The translations under genes and the position numbers were made by a program. A stretch of DNA of 64,000 nt from Leifsonia sp. Leaf336 (GTDB taxonomy: Bacteria; Actinomycetota; Actinomycetes; Actinomycetales; Microbacteriaceae), in assembly GCF_001423695.1 (NCBI RefSeq), contig NZ_LMOZ01000003.1:601018-665017 (forward strand). Direction: 5' to 3'. The notes beneath the pieces were generated by a model. It was not told the origin of the DNA. It did not search any database and worked only from the letters and a program-made list of their open reading frames with translations. Positions within the stretch are counted from its first letter, which is position 1. Every line of letters begins with the position of its first letter. Below are positions 25,805 to 33,692 of this stretch, piece by piece.

Positions 25805-27229
25805 TTACCTCCCGACCAATCCGGTGTGGTTGATGAGCACGTCGAGCGTCTCGTCCACGGCCGTCATCACCCGGGCCGCGCCCTGATAGGCGTGCTGGAA
25901 CGTGAGCATGCTCATGTTCTCCTCGTCGAGGTCGACGGAGGAGTTGGCGAGCTGGGCGCTGCTCGCGGAGGACGCCGCGAGATCCGCGAGATCCGACTGC
26001 TGCTGCTCGGTCTTGCTCGCGACGCCGACGCGCACCACGAACGCGGACCACTGCTTGTCGACCGCGTTGGTGCCGGTGCCGAGCTGGGAGATCGCATCGG
26101 CGATGGTGCCGTCGGAGCCGCCGGCGCCCGGCGTGCCGGTCGCGATCCCTGAGACGGAGGTCGGGACGACCGAGAGGCCGAGCGCTGCCGGCCGGGATGC
26201 GTCGATGGCGAAGAAGTCGAGTCCGGTCGCACCGGTCGGGGTCGAGCCGGTGCTGTGCACCGCGTTGACCCGCTGCGCGAGCGTCACGGCGAAGGCGTTG
26301 TAGCTCGCGGCGGCCTCGGCGAGCACGCCGCCGGTGCCGGTGGCGTCGGCGGGCGCGAGGGTGGAGATCGCGCCGGCGATCTGGCCGCCCTCCATCGCGA
26401 TCGCCGAGCCGGGCCGGTGCGCCCACTCGAGCTGCACCGGGCTGCCGCCCGCGTCCGCCATGCGCTGGGCGCCGGCGAGCTGCACGGCGTTCGCCGCGGT
26501 GCCGCTGACCAGCGCATTGCCGCCGACCAGCACATCCACGGTGCCGTCGGTGTTCGGCCGCACCACTCCCCCGGCGAGGTTCGCGATCTGAGCGGTCAGC
26601 ACGTCGCGCCGGTCCATGAGCTCGTTCGCCGACGCGCCGGAGGCCACGGCCTGCCGGATGCGGCCGTTGAGATCGGCGACCTCGGTCGCGGCCTGGTTGA
26701 GGTCGTCGACCATACCGCCCGCGTTCTGGCGCAGGGCGGTCCACTGGTCGTCGACCGCGCTGTAGCCCGCGGCGATCTGGGTCACGAGACTGCCGGCCTG
26801 GCCGAGCAGCACACCGGCCGGAGCCTGGTCGCCGGCCTGGTTGGCGACGTCGCTCCAGGCCGACCAGAACTTCTGCAGCTGGGAGGAGAGCCCGTTCGTA
26901 CCCGGTTCGTTCAGCGAGTCCTCGAGCGAGGTCAGTGCCTTCGCGCGCACCGACGAGTAGCCGGAGAGCGCCGTCGTGCTCCGCACGCGGGCGTCGAGCG
27001 CGGCGTCGTCGAGCCGCTGCACGCCGTCGACGTTCACTCCCTGACCGGGGCGCACGCCGCCGGTGAAGAGTCCCGTCGAGTTGAGTGCGGGCACTCCGGA
27101 GGTCGTGACCCGCTGGCGCGTGTACCCCGCCGTGTTCGCGTTGACCAGGTTCTGGCCCACCACGTCGAGACCGGCCTTCGCGGCGACTAGACCGGTGTAG
27201 GCGGTGTTGAGCCCGCTGAAGGTGCTCAT
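25805..27229 (-). CDS. flgK: flagellar hook-associated protein 1 (FlgK)
   Basis: A 474-residue hook-filament junction protein. The N-terminus STFSGLNTAYTGLVAAKAGL followed by NLVNANTAGYTRQRV is the rod/hook/HAP consensus. The C-terminus SSVDLDEENMSMLTFQHAYQ and AARVMTAVDETLDVLINHTG is diagnostic for FlgK. ATG 27229 has GGAGG 7 nt upstream. It lies between flgN (2-nt gap) and flgL (2-nt gap). Confidence 0.95.
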   Translation of the reverse strand: MSTFSGLNTAYTGLVAAKAGLDVVGQNLVNANTAGYTRQRVTTSGVPALNSTGLFTGGVRPGQGVNVDGVQRLDDAALDARVRSTTALSGYSSVRAKALTSLEDSLNEPGTNGLSSQLQKFWSAWSDVANQAGDQAPAGVLLGQAGSLVTQIAAGYSAVDDQWTALRQNAGGMVDDLNQAATEVADLNGRIRQAVASGASANELMDRRDVLTAQIANLAGGVVRPNTDGTVDVLVGGNALVSGTAANAVQLAGAQRMADAGGSPVQLEWAHRPGSAIAMEGGQIAGAISTLAPADATGTGGVLAEAAASYNAFAVTLAQRVNAVHSTGSTPTGATGLDFFAIDASRPAALGLSVVPTSVSGIATGTPGAGGSDGTIADAISQLGTGTNAVDKQWSAFVVRVGVASKTEQQQSDLADLAASSASSAQLANSSVDLDEENMSMLTFQHAYQGAARVMTAVDETLDVLINHTGLVGR

Positions 27230-27231
27230 CG

Positions 27232-27726
27232 TCAGGCCTCCGTGTCGAAGAGTCGGCCGCCGGCGTCGCCCGAGCGGCTCTCGCCCGCAGCCCCGTAGAC
27301 GCCGGCGTCCGGGCCCGAGCCCGACAGACCGCTCAGCGTCTCCTGGGTGGAGCGGGCGGCCTCCCGCAGCAGTCGCTCGTTGGTGTCGCGCACGTCGGCG
27401 ATCTGACCGGTGAGCTCGGTCATGGCCGTCAGGTGCGACGCGAAGATGTCGGACCAGATACCGTCGGGCGCGCCCGCGGCGAGCTCGCGGAGGGTGGCCT
27501 CCGGGGAGAGCCCCCACTCCTCGGCCACGACGGAGACCTCGATGGTGCGGGCGAGTGCGGCGTCGCGCATGCGCTCCATCACCTGCTCGACCTCGCGGGT
27601 CGCATGCGAGATCCAGCGCGACTTGCCGGCGATGAGCAGCAGCTGCTCCTCCTCCAGCTTGAACAGCAGCAGCTCCAGCAGCTCGCGCTCCTTCCAGAGC
27701 TGAGCGGAGAGTTCGCTCGCGGCCAT
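27232..27726 (-). CDS. flgN: FlgN-like flagellar export chaperone
   Basis: A 164-residue, largely helical protein: ELSAQLWKERELLELLLFKL, then EVEQVMERMRDAAL, matching the FlgN family that escorts FlgK and FlgL to the export gate. Its position directly before flgK and flgL supports this. The C-terminal 35 residues are Gly/Ser-rich and probably disordered. ATG 27726 has AGGAG 5 nt upstream. It is the first gene of the operon behind a sigma-28-type promoter. Confidence 0.82.
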   Translation of the reverse strand: MAASELSAQLWKERELLELLLFKLEEEQLLLIAGKSRWISHATREVEQVMERMRDAALARTIEVSVVAEEWGLSPEATLRELAAGAPDGIWSDIFASHLTAMTELTGQIADVRDTNERLLREAARSTQETLSGLSGSGPDAGVYGAAGESRSGDAGGRLFDTEA

Positions 27727-27808
27727 GTCGCTCCTGACGTCCTCGTGAGTCGTTATGCGCACTGAATCCCTCGGTCCGTGGCGGAACGGGTGTCCGCCTC
27801 ATGGGGGA

Positions 27809-27837
27809 CCATCGGCACCGGTCGCCCCGATGTTAGG
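27809..27837 (-). promoter_or_regulatory. sigma-28-type promoter for flgN-flgK-flgL-fliW
   Basis: Read on the minus strand: CCTAAC begins at 27837, TAAC plus 4 nt, then 11 nt, then GCCGATGG ending at 27809. Spacing equals the FliA consensus TAAA-N15-GCCGATAA and the five other promoters found here. Leader to flgN is about 75 nt. Confidence 0.8.
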
Positions 27838-27894
27838 CGGCGAGCCCTATGAAATCGCTCAGGCCGTACCGCGTCGGAGCGAGCGCACAGTATT

Positions 27895-27931
27895 CCCCGT
27901 ACTGGGGGTAGGGGCTGCCCCGTAGTGGGGG
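27895..27931. promoter_or_regulatory. paired palindromic repeats upstream of fliA
   Basis: CCCCGTACTGGGGG (27895-27908) and CCCCGTAGTGGGGG (27918-27931) differ at one base and are spaced 23 bp centre to centre, about two helical turns. They lie in the 383-bp divergent spacer between flgN and fliA, outside the sigma-28 promoter. They look like a double operator for a flagellar master regulator. No clear promoter for fliA was found in this spacer, and no gene is seen in it. Confidence 0.55.
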
Positions 27932-28109
27932 CATCCGGTTCGGGACCTGTAAGGACTCGCATTGTTACCGTGAACACGAAGACCCCTAGCACAGTCCGTT
28001 CGGCACCCGAGTAAGCCCGAACATCCGAGCACCGCCCGAGTACCCGCACCATCCCACCCCGAACCGGGATGATCCGTGGTACCCGTCCGATGAAGAGGGG
28101 TCGCCCAGC

Positions 28110-28919
28110 GTGAACCGCACAGAACGAAACACGCTCGTCGTCGAGAACCTGCCGCTGGTGGGGTACCTGGTCTCCGACCTGTGCTCCCGCGCTACGCACC
28201 TGTCGCGAGACGACCTGGCCTCCGCCGGCGCCGTCGCCCTGGTGACCGCGGCCGACGCCTACGACGCGACGACCGGCGTGCCCTTCGGCGCCTACGCACG
28301 GACCCGCATCGTCGGCGCGCTGGCCGACGAACTGCGCGCGAGCGACTGGGCGACGCGCTCTGCCCGCAAGCGCATCAAGGAGACACTGGCCGTTCAGGAG
28401 AGCCTCACGGCGGCGCTCGGCCGCACGCCGGGCGTCGACGAGATCGCCGCAGCGCTCGGCGTCGACCGCGCGTCGGTGGCCGCCGGCCTCGCCGACGCCG
28501 CGCGTTCGGTGACCGCGCTCGACGAGACGGTCGAGTCGGTGCTCGTCTCGGAGACCGCCGGCCCGGAGGAGACGCTGCTCGTCGGCGAGCGGACCGCCTA
28601 CGTGCGCGCCGCGGTGGCCGCGCTCCCCGACCGGATGCGCTCCATCGTGGAGGCGATCTACTTCGACGACCGCACGGTCACCGAGATCGCAGAGGAACTC
28701 GGCATCACTCACTCGGCGGTGTCGCAGCAGCGATCGGAGGCCATCCGGCTCATGCGCGAGGGCATGGCCACGCACTACGCCGACGAGGGCGACCCGGCGG
28801 TGATCGAGGCGAAGACCTCGCAGGCACGGCGCAGCGCCTACCTGGCCCGCCTGGCGCAGCACGCCGTCGCGCACCTCCACCCGCACGCCCCCTCCCCCAG
28901 CACGGCGCGCGCATCCTGA
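28110..28919 (+). CDS. fliA: flagellar sigma factor FliA (sigma-28)
   Basis: A 269-residue sigma-70-family factor of the FliA/WhiG group. Region 2: NLPLVGYLVSDLCSRATHLSRDDLASAGAVAL...FGAYARTRIVGALADELRASDW. Region 3: GRTPGVDEIAAALGVD. Region 4: LPDRMRSIVEAIYFDDRTVTEIAEELGITHSAVSQQRSEAIRLM. The C-terminus has an extra 35 residues (His/Pro/Ser-rich). GTG 28110 follows AAGAGGGG. It should direct the six TAAC-N15-G(C/T)CGAT(A/G)G promoters in this window. No flgM anti-sigma gene was seen. Confidence 0.9.
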   Translation: MNRTERNTLVVENLPLVGYLVSDLCSRATHLSRDDLASAGAVALVTAADAYDATTGVPFGAYARTRIVGALADELRASDWATRSARKRIKETLAVQESLTAALGRTPGVDEIAAALGVDRASVAAGLADAARSVTALDETVESVLVSETAGPEETLLVGERTAYVRAAVAALPDRMRSIVEAIYFDDRTVTEIAEELGITHSAVSQQRSEAIRLMREGMATHYADEGDPAVIEAKTSQARRSAYLARLAQHAVAHLHPHAPSPSTARAS

Positions 28920-28927
28920 AAATCGTC

Positions 28928-28956
28928 CCTAACGGCCGGTGACCTCCGGTCGATAG
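28928..28956 (+). promoter_or_regulatory. sigma-28-type promoter for fliC
   Basis: CCTAAC (28928-28933), then GTCGATAG (28949-28956) at exactly the sigma-28 spacing (TAACGGCC, 11 nt, -10). The flagellin start is 58 nt downstream. Confidence 0.85.
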
Positions 28957-29014
28957 GTGTCAGTGCGGGACATGGACGGACCGCGAACCTAAGCCCAGTC
29001 ATGGAGGAAACATC

Positions 29015-29848
29015 ATGGGTATGCAGATCAACACCAACATCTCGGCGCTCAACGCCTACCGCAACCTGAACAACACGCAGAGCGACCTCTCGAAGTCGCT
29101 CGAGAAGCTGTCCAGCGGCCTCCGCATCAACCGTGCGGCGGACGACGCGGCAGGCCTCGCGATCTCCGAGGGCCTGAAGTCGCAGGTCGGCGGTCTGACC
29201 GTCGCGGCCCGCAACGCTCAGGACGGCATCAGCGTCGTGCAGACCGCTGAAGGTCAGCTGACCGAGGTCCACTCGATCCTGCAGCGCGTCCGCGACCTCG
29301 CGGTCCAGGCCGGCAACGACTCGAACAACACCGACTCGCGCACGGCGATCCAGACCGAGGTCACGCAGCTCACGAGCGAGCTCACGCGCATCTCGGGCAG
29401 CGCGAACTTCAACGGGATCAAGCTGCTCGACGGCTCGAACGCGACGCTGACCTTCCAGGTCGGTGCCGGCTCGGTGGCGGCGAACGACCAGATCGCCGTC
29501 GACCTCTCGGGTGCGAACGTCGCAACGGTCGCCACCGCGGTCGGCGCGCTGCAGTTCGACTCGTCGGCGAACGCGCTCACCTCGATCGCCGCTCTCGACA
29601 CCCAGATCAAGAACGTGTCGACCGCTCGCGCCAACCTCGGTGCGGTCCAGAACCGCTTCGAGAGCACCATCCGCAGCCTCAACGTCTCCCAGGAGAACCT
29701 GTCCGCTGCGAACTCGCGCATCACCGACACCGACATGGCGTCCGAGATGGTGAAGTACACCCGCTCGAACATCCTGTCGCAGGCGGGCACCGCGATGCTG
29801 GCCCAGGCCAACCAGTCCGGCCAGGGCGTTCTGCAGCTCCTCCGCTAA
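29015..29848 (+). CDS. fliC: flagellin
   Basis: Filament subunit, 277 residues, a short flagellin with conserved D0/D1 ends: MQINTNISALNAYRNLNN, KLSSGLRINRAADDAAGLAI, and the C-terminal DTDMASEMVKYTRSNILSQAG ending GQGVLQLL. The variable middle is only about 90 residues. ATG 29015 has GGAGG 8 nt upstream; a second ATG two codons later would give the usual MQINTN start. It is monocistronic with a sigma-28-type promoter and a strong terminator. Only one flagellin gene is seen. Confidence 0.97.
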   Translation: MGMQINTNISALNAYRNLNNTQSDLSKSLEKLSSGLRINRAADDAAGLAISEGLKSQVGGLTVAARNAQDGISVVQTAEGQLTEVHSILQRVRDLAVQAGNDSNNTDSRTAIQTEVTQLTSELTRISGSANFNGIKLLDGSNATLTFQVGAGSVAANDQIAVDLSGANVATVATAVGALQFDSSANALTSIAALDTQIKNVSTARANLGAVQNRFESTIRSLNVSQENLSAANSRITDTDMASEMVKYTRSNILSQAGTAMLAQANQSGQGVLQLLR

Positions 29849-29872
29849 CCGCAGAGGTACCGCTTCAGACCC

Positions 29873-29912
29873 GGCGGCCGGGATGTCATCCCCAAAGGGC
29901 ATCCCGGCCGCC
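29873..29912 (+). terminator. Terminator after fliC
   Basis: A 13-bp perfect stem (29873-29885 with 29900-29912), 14-nt loop, 24 nt after the flagellin stop. Confidence 0.88.
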
Positions 29913-29960
29913 GTTCCACATGCACCACCCGCACCACCGCCGTAGGAGGGAGAGCACCAG

Positions 29961-31349
29961 ATGAGCATGGCCGTCGACGGTCTGATCAGCGGACTCAACA
30001 CCACGCAGCTGATCGACCAGCTGATGCAGGCGGAGGCCGTTCCGCAGACGCTGCTGAAGAACAAGGTCACCGACTCGACGACCTTCATCACGGCGATGCA
30101 GACGCTGAACACCAAGGTCGCGTCCCTCGCCACGGCCGCTGCCGCGCTCGCCGCACCGGCAGGTACCGACCTCCACACCGCCTCCGTCAGCTCGACCTCG
30201 GTCACGGCGACCGCCGGCACGGGAGCGGTGGACGGCACCATCGACTTCACCGTGGACCGCCTCGCGCAGTCGCAGGTCACGGTCACCGGGCCGCTCACGC
30301 AGTGGCCCGACCAGCCGCCGACGCTGACCTTCGTCGCCGCCGACGGCACCACCAAGCAGGTCACCGCGTCGAGCTCGTCGCTCGCCGACGTCGCCGCGGC
30401 CATCAACAAGGCCGGCGTGGGAGTCAGCGCGACCCAGGTCGCCGCCGGGCTCGACCCCGCGACCGGTCAGCAGCTCTACCGGCTCCAGCTCAGCTCGGCC
30501 AAGACCGGCGCGAGCGCCGCGTTCACGGTCTACCGCGGCACGCCCGCGGATGTGACGGCCGGAACGGCGACCAACCTCCTGAACGACCCGGGGGCCGCGC
30601 AGGTGCGTCAGGCGCAGGACGCGCAGCTCACCCTGTGGGCCGGATCGGCCGCGGCGCAGGCCGTGACGAGCGCGACGAACACGTTCACCAGCGTGCTGCC
30701 CGGCGTGACCGTGACGGTGTCCGCCGCCTCCACCACTCCGGTCACGCTCACGGTCGCCCGTGACGACACCGGCATCTCGAACGCCGCGAACTCGCTGGTG
30801 ACGAGCCTCAACGACATCTTCACCTTCATCTCGCAGAAGCAGGCGGTCACGACCGGGACGGACGCCGCGGGCGGCACGACCGTCACCGCGGGCGCCTTCA
30901 CCAGTGACTCGACCGTGCGCGACGCGAATCAGAAGCTGATGGACGCGGTCATCGCCCCGATCAACGGGATCTCCCCCAGTACCTACGGCATCAGCATCAC
31001 GAGCGACGGTCAGGTGACGTTCGACAAGACCGCCTTCGCCACCGCCATCGCGAACAACCCGGACGCGGTGAAGTCGGCTCTCGCGACGATCTCTCAGCGC
31101 GTCGCCGACGCCGCGAACGTCGCCAGCGACAAGTACACCGGCACCATCACCACCAAGATCCAGGGCGAGCAGTCGACGGTCAAGAGCCTCAACGCCCAGA
31201 TCGCCGACTGGGACACGCGCCTGGCCGACCGTAAATCGACCCTCCAGAAGACGTATGCGAATCTCGAAGTCCAGTTGCAGCAGCTCCAGTCGCAGTCGTC
31301 GTGGCTGACCGGCCAGCTCGCCTCTCTCTCCTCTGGGAGCAGCTCATGA
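29961..31349 (+). CDS. fliD: flagellar filament capping protein FliD
   Basis: A 462-residue filament cap. The N-terminus AVDGLISGLNTTQLIDQLMQAEAVPQ is a clear FliD signature. The C-terminal part has the usual coiled end (TTKIQGEQSTVKSLNAQIADWDTRL...LEVQLQQLQSQ). The centre is Thr/Ala/Val-rich beta structure. ATG 29961 follows GGAGGGA. It overlaps fliS by ATGA. It may be read from fliC leak-through or from a promoter not recognised here. Confidence 0.95.
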   Translation: MSMAVDGLISGLNTTQLIDQLMQAEAVPQTLLKNKVTDSTTFITAMQTLNTKVASLATAAAALAAPAGTDLHTASVSSTSVTATAGTGAVDGTIDFTVDRLAQSQVTVTGPLTQWPDQPPTLTFVAADGTTKQVTASSSSLADVAAAINKAGVGVSATQVAAGLDPATGQQLYRLQLSSAKTGASAAFTVYRGTPADVTAGTATNLLNDPGAAQVRQAQDAQLTLWAGSAAAQAVTSATNTFTSVLPGVTVTVSAASTTPVTLTVARDDTGISNAANSLVTSLNDIFTFISQKQAVTTGTDAAGGTTVTAGAFTSDSTVRDANQKLMDAVIAPINGISPSTYGISITSDGQVTFDKTAFATAIANNPDAVKSALATISQRVADAANVASDKYTGTITTKIQGEQSTVKSLNAQIADWDTRLADRKSTLQKTYANLEVQLQQLQSQSSWLTGQLASLSSGSSS

Positions 31350-31813
31350 CCCTCCTGAACTCCGCCGCGGCCAAGCTGTCCGCGTACAACAGGGACAGCG
31401 TGCTGTCGGCCAGCCCCGCGCGACTGGTGACCATGCTCTACGACCGCCTCGTGCTCGACCTGACCCGCGCCGAGGAGGCTCTGCACACGCAGAGCTGGCC
31501 GACGGCGTGGGAGAACCTGCGGCATGCCGACCAGATCGTCGCCGAGCTCGCCTCGAGCCTCAAGGTGGATCTCTGGGACGGCGCCGAAGGGCTGCTGCAG
31601 CTCTACGGCTACCTCGCCGACCTGATCGTCGCCGGCACTGTCGAGCACGACGCCTCGAAGGTGCGCGAAGCCATCGAGCTCGTCGAGCCGCTACGCCAGG
31701 CCTGGCACGAGGCGGCGGAGAGCCTGCCCGCCGCCGCCGCACTCCCGCGCTCCCCCTACGCCTCGCCGTCCGGCGCCGACCAGGAAGCCGGACGTGACCT
31801 CGGTGTTGCCTGA
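31346..31813 (+). CDS. fliS: flagellar export chaperone FliS
   Basis: A 155-residue FliS that binds the flagellin C-terminus before export. AYNRDSVLSASPARLVTMLYDRLVLDL and SLKVDLWDGAEGLLQLYGYL are family hallmarks. The C-terminus (residues about 125-155) is Pro/Ser/Ala-rich. ATG 31346 overlaps the fliD stop. The 3' end overlaps the next gene by 20 nt. Confidence 0.93.
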   Translation: MTLLNSAAAKLSAYNRDSVLSASPARLVTMLYDRLVLDLTRAEEALHTQSWPTAWENLRHADQIVAELASSLKVDLWDGAEGLLQLYGYLADLIVAGTVEHDASKVREAIELVEPLRQAWHEAAESLPAAAALPRSPYASPSGADQEAGRDLGVA

Positions 31814-32087
31814 GCATCCCTGGTCGGAGGCCCTGGAGCGCATGGAGCGCGAGCTGCACGGTGCGCTCGCGAAGGTGGACCCCATCCCCTGGCGTCCGCC
31901 GGCGGGGCTCGGCCCGATCCCGGAGGAGCTGCAGGAGCGCGCAGCGCGGTTGCTGGAGGCCCAGCTCCACACCATCCGCTACCTGGAGGACGTGCGTCAG
32001 ACGACCGCGCGGCACCTCGCTGCGGTGAACGCGGTGCCGCGTGCGGAGATGGGACCGCACCCGGTGTACTTCGATCTGATCGGCTGA
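31794..32087 (+). CDS. FliT-like small flagellar protein
   Basis: A 97-residue, mainly helical protein directly after fliS: WSEALERMERELHGAL, EELQERAARLLEAQLHTIRYLEDVRQ. Position and size match FliT, the FliD chaperone, but sequence similarity is not obvious, so no symbol is given. GTG start inside fliS (20-nt overlap) with GAAG upstream. Translational coupling to fliS is likely. A role in the flagellar system is inferred from position alone. Confidence 0.6.
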   Translation: MTSVLPEHPWSEALERMERELHGALAKVDPIPWRPPAGLGPIPEELQERAARLLEAQLHTIRYLEDVRQTTARHLAAVNAVPRAEMGPHPVYFDLIG

Positions 32088-32150
32088 GCCCGCCCCTTCC
32101 GGGCGTGTCGCGGCGTTCATCGCGCGTTCAACGGACGGGGGTGGACCGGC

Positions 32151-32422
32151 TCGTCCACAGCGCTCGGCACTCCCCAGCTTCTCCACCTGTGGATAACTCT
32201 GGGGAAAAGTCGTGGATGAGTGCGGATAACGTGTGGAGGACACGCGCGGCTTGTGTGGAATCTCAGAATTCACAGTGAGTTGTAATCGGCTCTGACCAGC
32301 ATTTTCGTGCGATTCAACGGCGAATCGAATCTTTGTTCTAAACCACAACGGTGTAATTCACACCGGGAAATCGGCTGTGGATAGGTCTGTGATTTCAGTG
32401 CCTGAAAGGCGAGTCATCCACA
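32151..32422. promoter_or_regulatory. DnaA-box cluster (oriC-like or titration element)
   Basis: The 518-bp spacer 32088-32605 has no gene. It holds one perfect DnaA box (TGTGGATAA, 32188-32196), three one-mismatch boxes (TGCGGATAA 32221-32229, TGTGGATAG 32376-32384, TCATCCACA 32414-32422) and several two-mismatch boxes (32151, 32211, 32232, 32254), in both orientations. Positions 32262-32400 are far more AT-rich than the rest of the window. This layout resembles an actinobacterial oriC, a datA/DARS-like site or an oriC duplicate. dnaA and dnaN are not visible nearby. Confidence 0.6.
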
Positions 32423-32504
32423 ACCCGCAGTGAACGTCCGTCGCCGGTGCGAACCCTGCCGTTCACCCGACGGAATGACCCACGAACTGGGCACGGGCAC
32501 CGTT

Positions 32505-32533
32505 GCTAACGCATCCTCCCCCGCGGTCGATAG
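32505..32533 (+). promoter_or_regulatory. sigma-28-type promoter for flgB operon
   Basis: GCTAAC (32505-32510), then 4+11 nt, then GTCGATAG (32526-32533), identical in -10 sequence to the fliC promoter. It drives flgB and the tightly overlapping genes up to at least fliK. Leader about 65 nt. Confidence 0.82.
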
Positions 32534-32605
32534 AGGCCTACGAGCACGGATCGCTCGACGATTGGCCACGGACAGGCCACCCCTTCGACCACCGATGGAG
32601 TGCAC

Positions 32606-32947
32606 GTGCTCGAATCCGTGACCAGTGCCGCCCTGTCGAGCGCCCTCGACGGCCTCTCGGCACGCCAGCGCGCGATCGCCAACAACATCGCCAACGTGAA
32701 CACCCCCGGCTACACGGCGGAGCGCGTGTCATTCGAAGACGCCCTCGCCGCGTCCGTCGCGCGCGGCGACGGCCACGCCTCCTCGACCACGGCGCGCTCG
32801 CTCGAGCCGACGCGCACCGACGGCAACAACGTCAACCTCGACACCGAGACGCTCTCCAACGTCGACACGGTGCTCCGCTTCCAGTTCGCGTCCCAGGCGG
32901 CAGGCAACGAGTTCTCGCTCGTCCGCGCCGCCCTGAAGACCAGCTGA
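32606..32947 (+). CDS. flgB: flagellar basal-body rod protein FlgB
   Basis: Proximal rod protein, 113 residues. ALDGLSARQRAIANNIANVNTPGYTAERVSFEDAL is the rod consensus, and the C-terminus ends VLRFQFASQAAGNEFSLVRAAL. GTG 32606 is preferred because GGAG lies 5 nt upstream; an in-frame GTG at 32600 overlaps that site. It is the first gene of the long rod/MS-ring/export operon. Confidence 0.92.
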   Translation: MLESVTSAALSSALDGLSARQRAIANNIANVNTPGYTAERVSFEDALAASVARGDGHASSTTARSLEPTRTDGNNVNLDTETLSNVDTVLRFQFASQAAGNEFSLVRAALKTS

Positions 32948-32985
32948 CCGGCGCACGCGTTCCTCGACGACCGAAAGGACTCACG

Positions 32986-33378
32986 ATGACATTCGACGCC
33001 ATCGGCATCGCCGGCACAGGGCTGACCCTGCACCGCAAGTGGCTCGACGCGATCTCGGACAACATGGCCAACATCAACACGGCGAAGCCCACGAACGGCG
33101 CGGCGTTCCAGGCGCGCTACATCGTGGCCCAAGAAGGGCAGGGCGTCTCCGGCGCCTATGTCGCGGGCGCGGCGTACGGCAGCGCGGAGGGCCGGATGGT
33201 CTACGAGCCCGACAACCCCGTCGCCGACGCGAAGGGCTACGTGCGCTACCCCGACATCGACCTGTCGTCGCAGATGGGAGCGCTCATCATGGCCGAACGC
33301 GGCTACCAGGCCAACGCAGCGGTCGTCGACCGCGCCAAGGAGACCTACCAGGCCGCCCTCCAGATCGGGAGGAACTGA
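32986..33378 (+). CDS. flgC: flagellar basal-body rod protein FlgC
   Basis: Rod protein, 130 residues: FDAIGIAGTGLTLHRKWLDAISDNMANINTA at the N-terminus, YVRYPDIDLSSQMGALIMAERGYQANAAVVDRAKETYQAAL at the C-terminus, both diagnostic. GAAAGGA lies about 8 nt before ATG. The stop overlaps the fliE start by one base (TGATG). Confidence 0.95.
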   Translation: MTFDAIGIAGTGLTLHRKWLDAISDNMANINTAKPTNGAAFQARYIVAQEGQGVSGAYVAGAAYGSAEGRMVYEPDNPVADAKGYVRYPDIDLSSQMGALIMAERGYQANAAVVDRAKETYQAALQIGRN

Positions 33379-33692
33379 TGCCCATCGACGCCATCAACGC
33401 GATCAGCTCGATCGGCGCGGCCACCGGCACCACCGGCGCGGCCGCCGCGAACTCCACCACCGGCACAGGCGGCGGCTCGTTCAGCACCGCCCTGAGCGGC
33501 GCCGTCGACAACCTCCAGCAGCTGCAGAGCACGAGCGACACGCTCGCCATCCAGGCGGTCACCGGCAACCTCGACGACATCCACCAGGCGACCCTCGCCT
33601 CTACGCGCGCTCAGGTCACCCTCGAGCTCGTCGCCGGGGTGCGCAACAAGGCCGTCGACGCCTTCAACGAGATCATGAGGATGCAGGCCTGA
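33378..33692 (+). CDS. fliE: flagellar hook-basal body protein FliE
   Basis: Joins the MS ring to the rod; 104 residues. The N-terminus PIDAINAISSIGAATG and C-terminus LASTRAQVTLELVAGVRNKAVDAFNEIMRMQ match FliE. The middle is Thr/Gly-rich. It overlaps flgC and fliF by single bases (TGATG at both ends). Confidence 0.93.
   Translation: MPIDAINAISSIGAATGTTGAAAANSTTGTGGGSFSTALSGAVDNLQQLQSTSDTLAIQAVTGNLDDIHQATLASTRAQVTLELVAGVRNKAVDAFNEIMRMQA

Noticed and set aside
27975-28010. CCTAGCAC ... CCCGAGTA as a sigma-28 promoter for fliA
   Set aside because: The spacing is right, but the -10 matches the other six promoters at only about half the positions.
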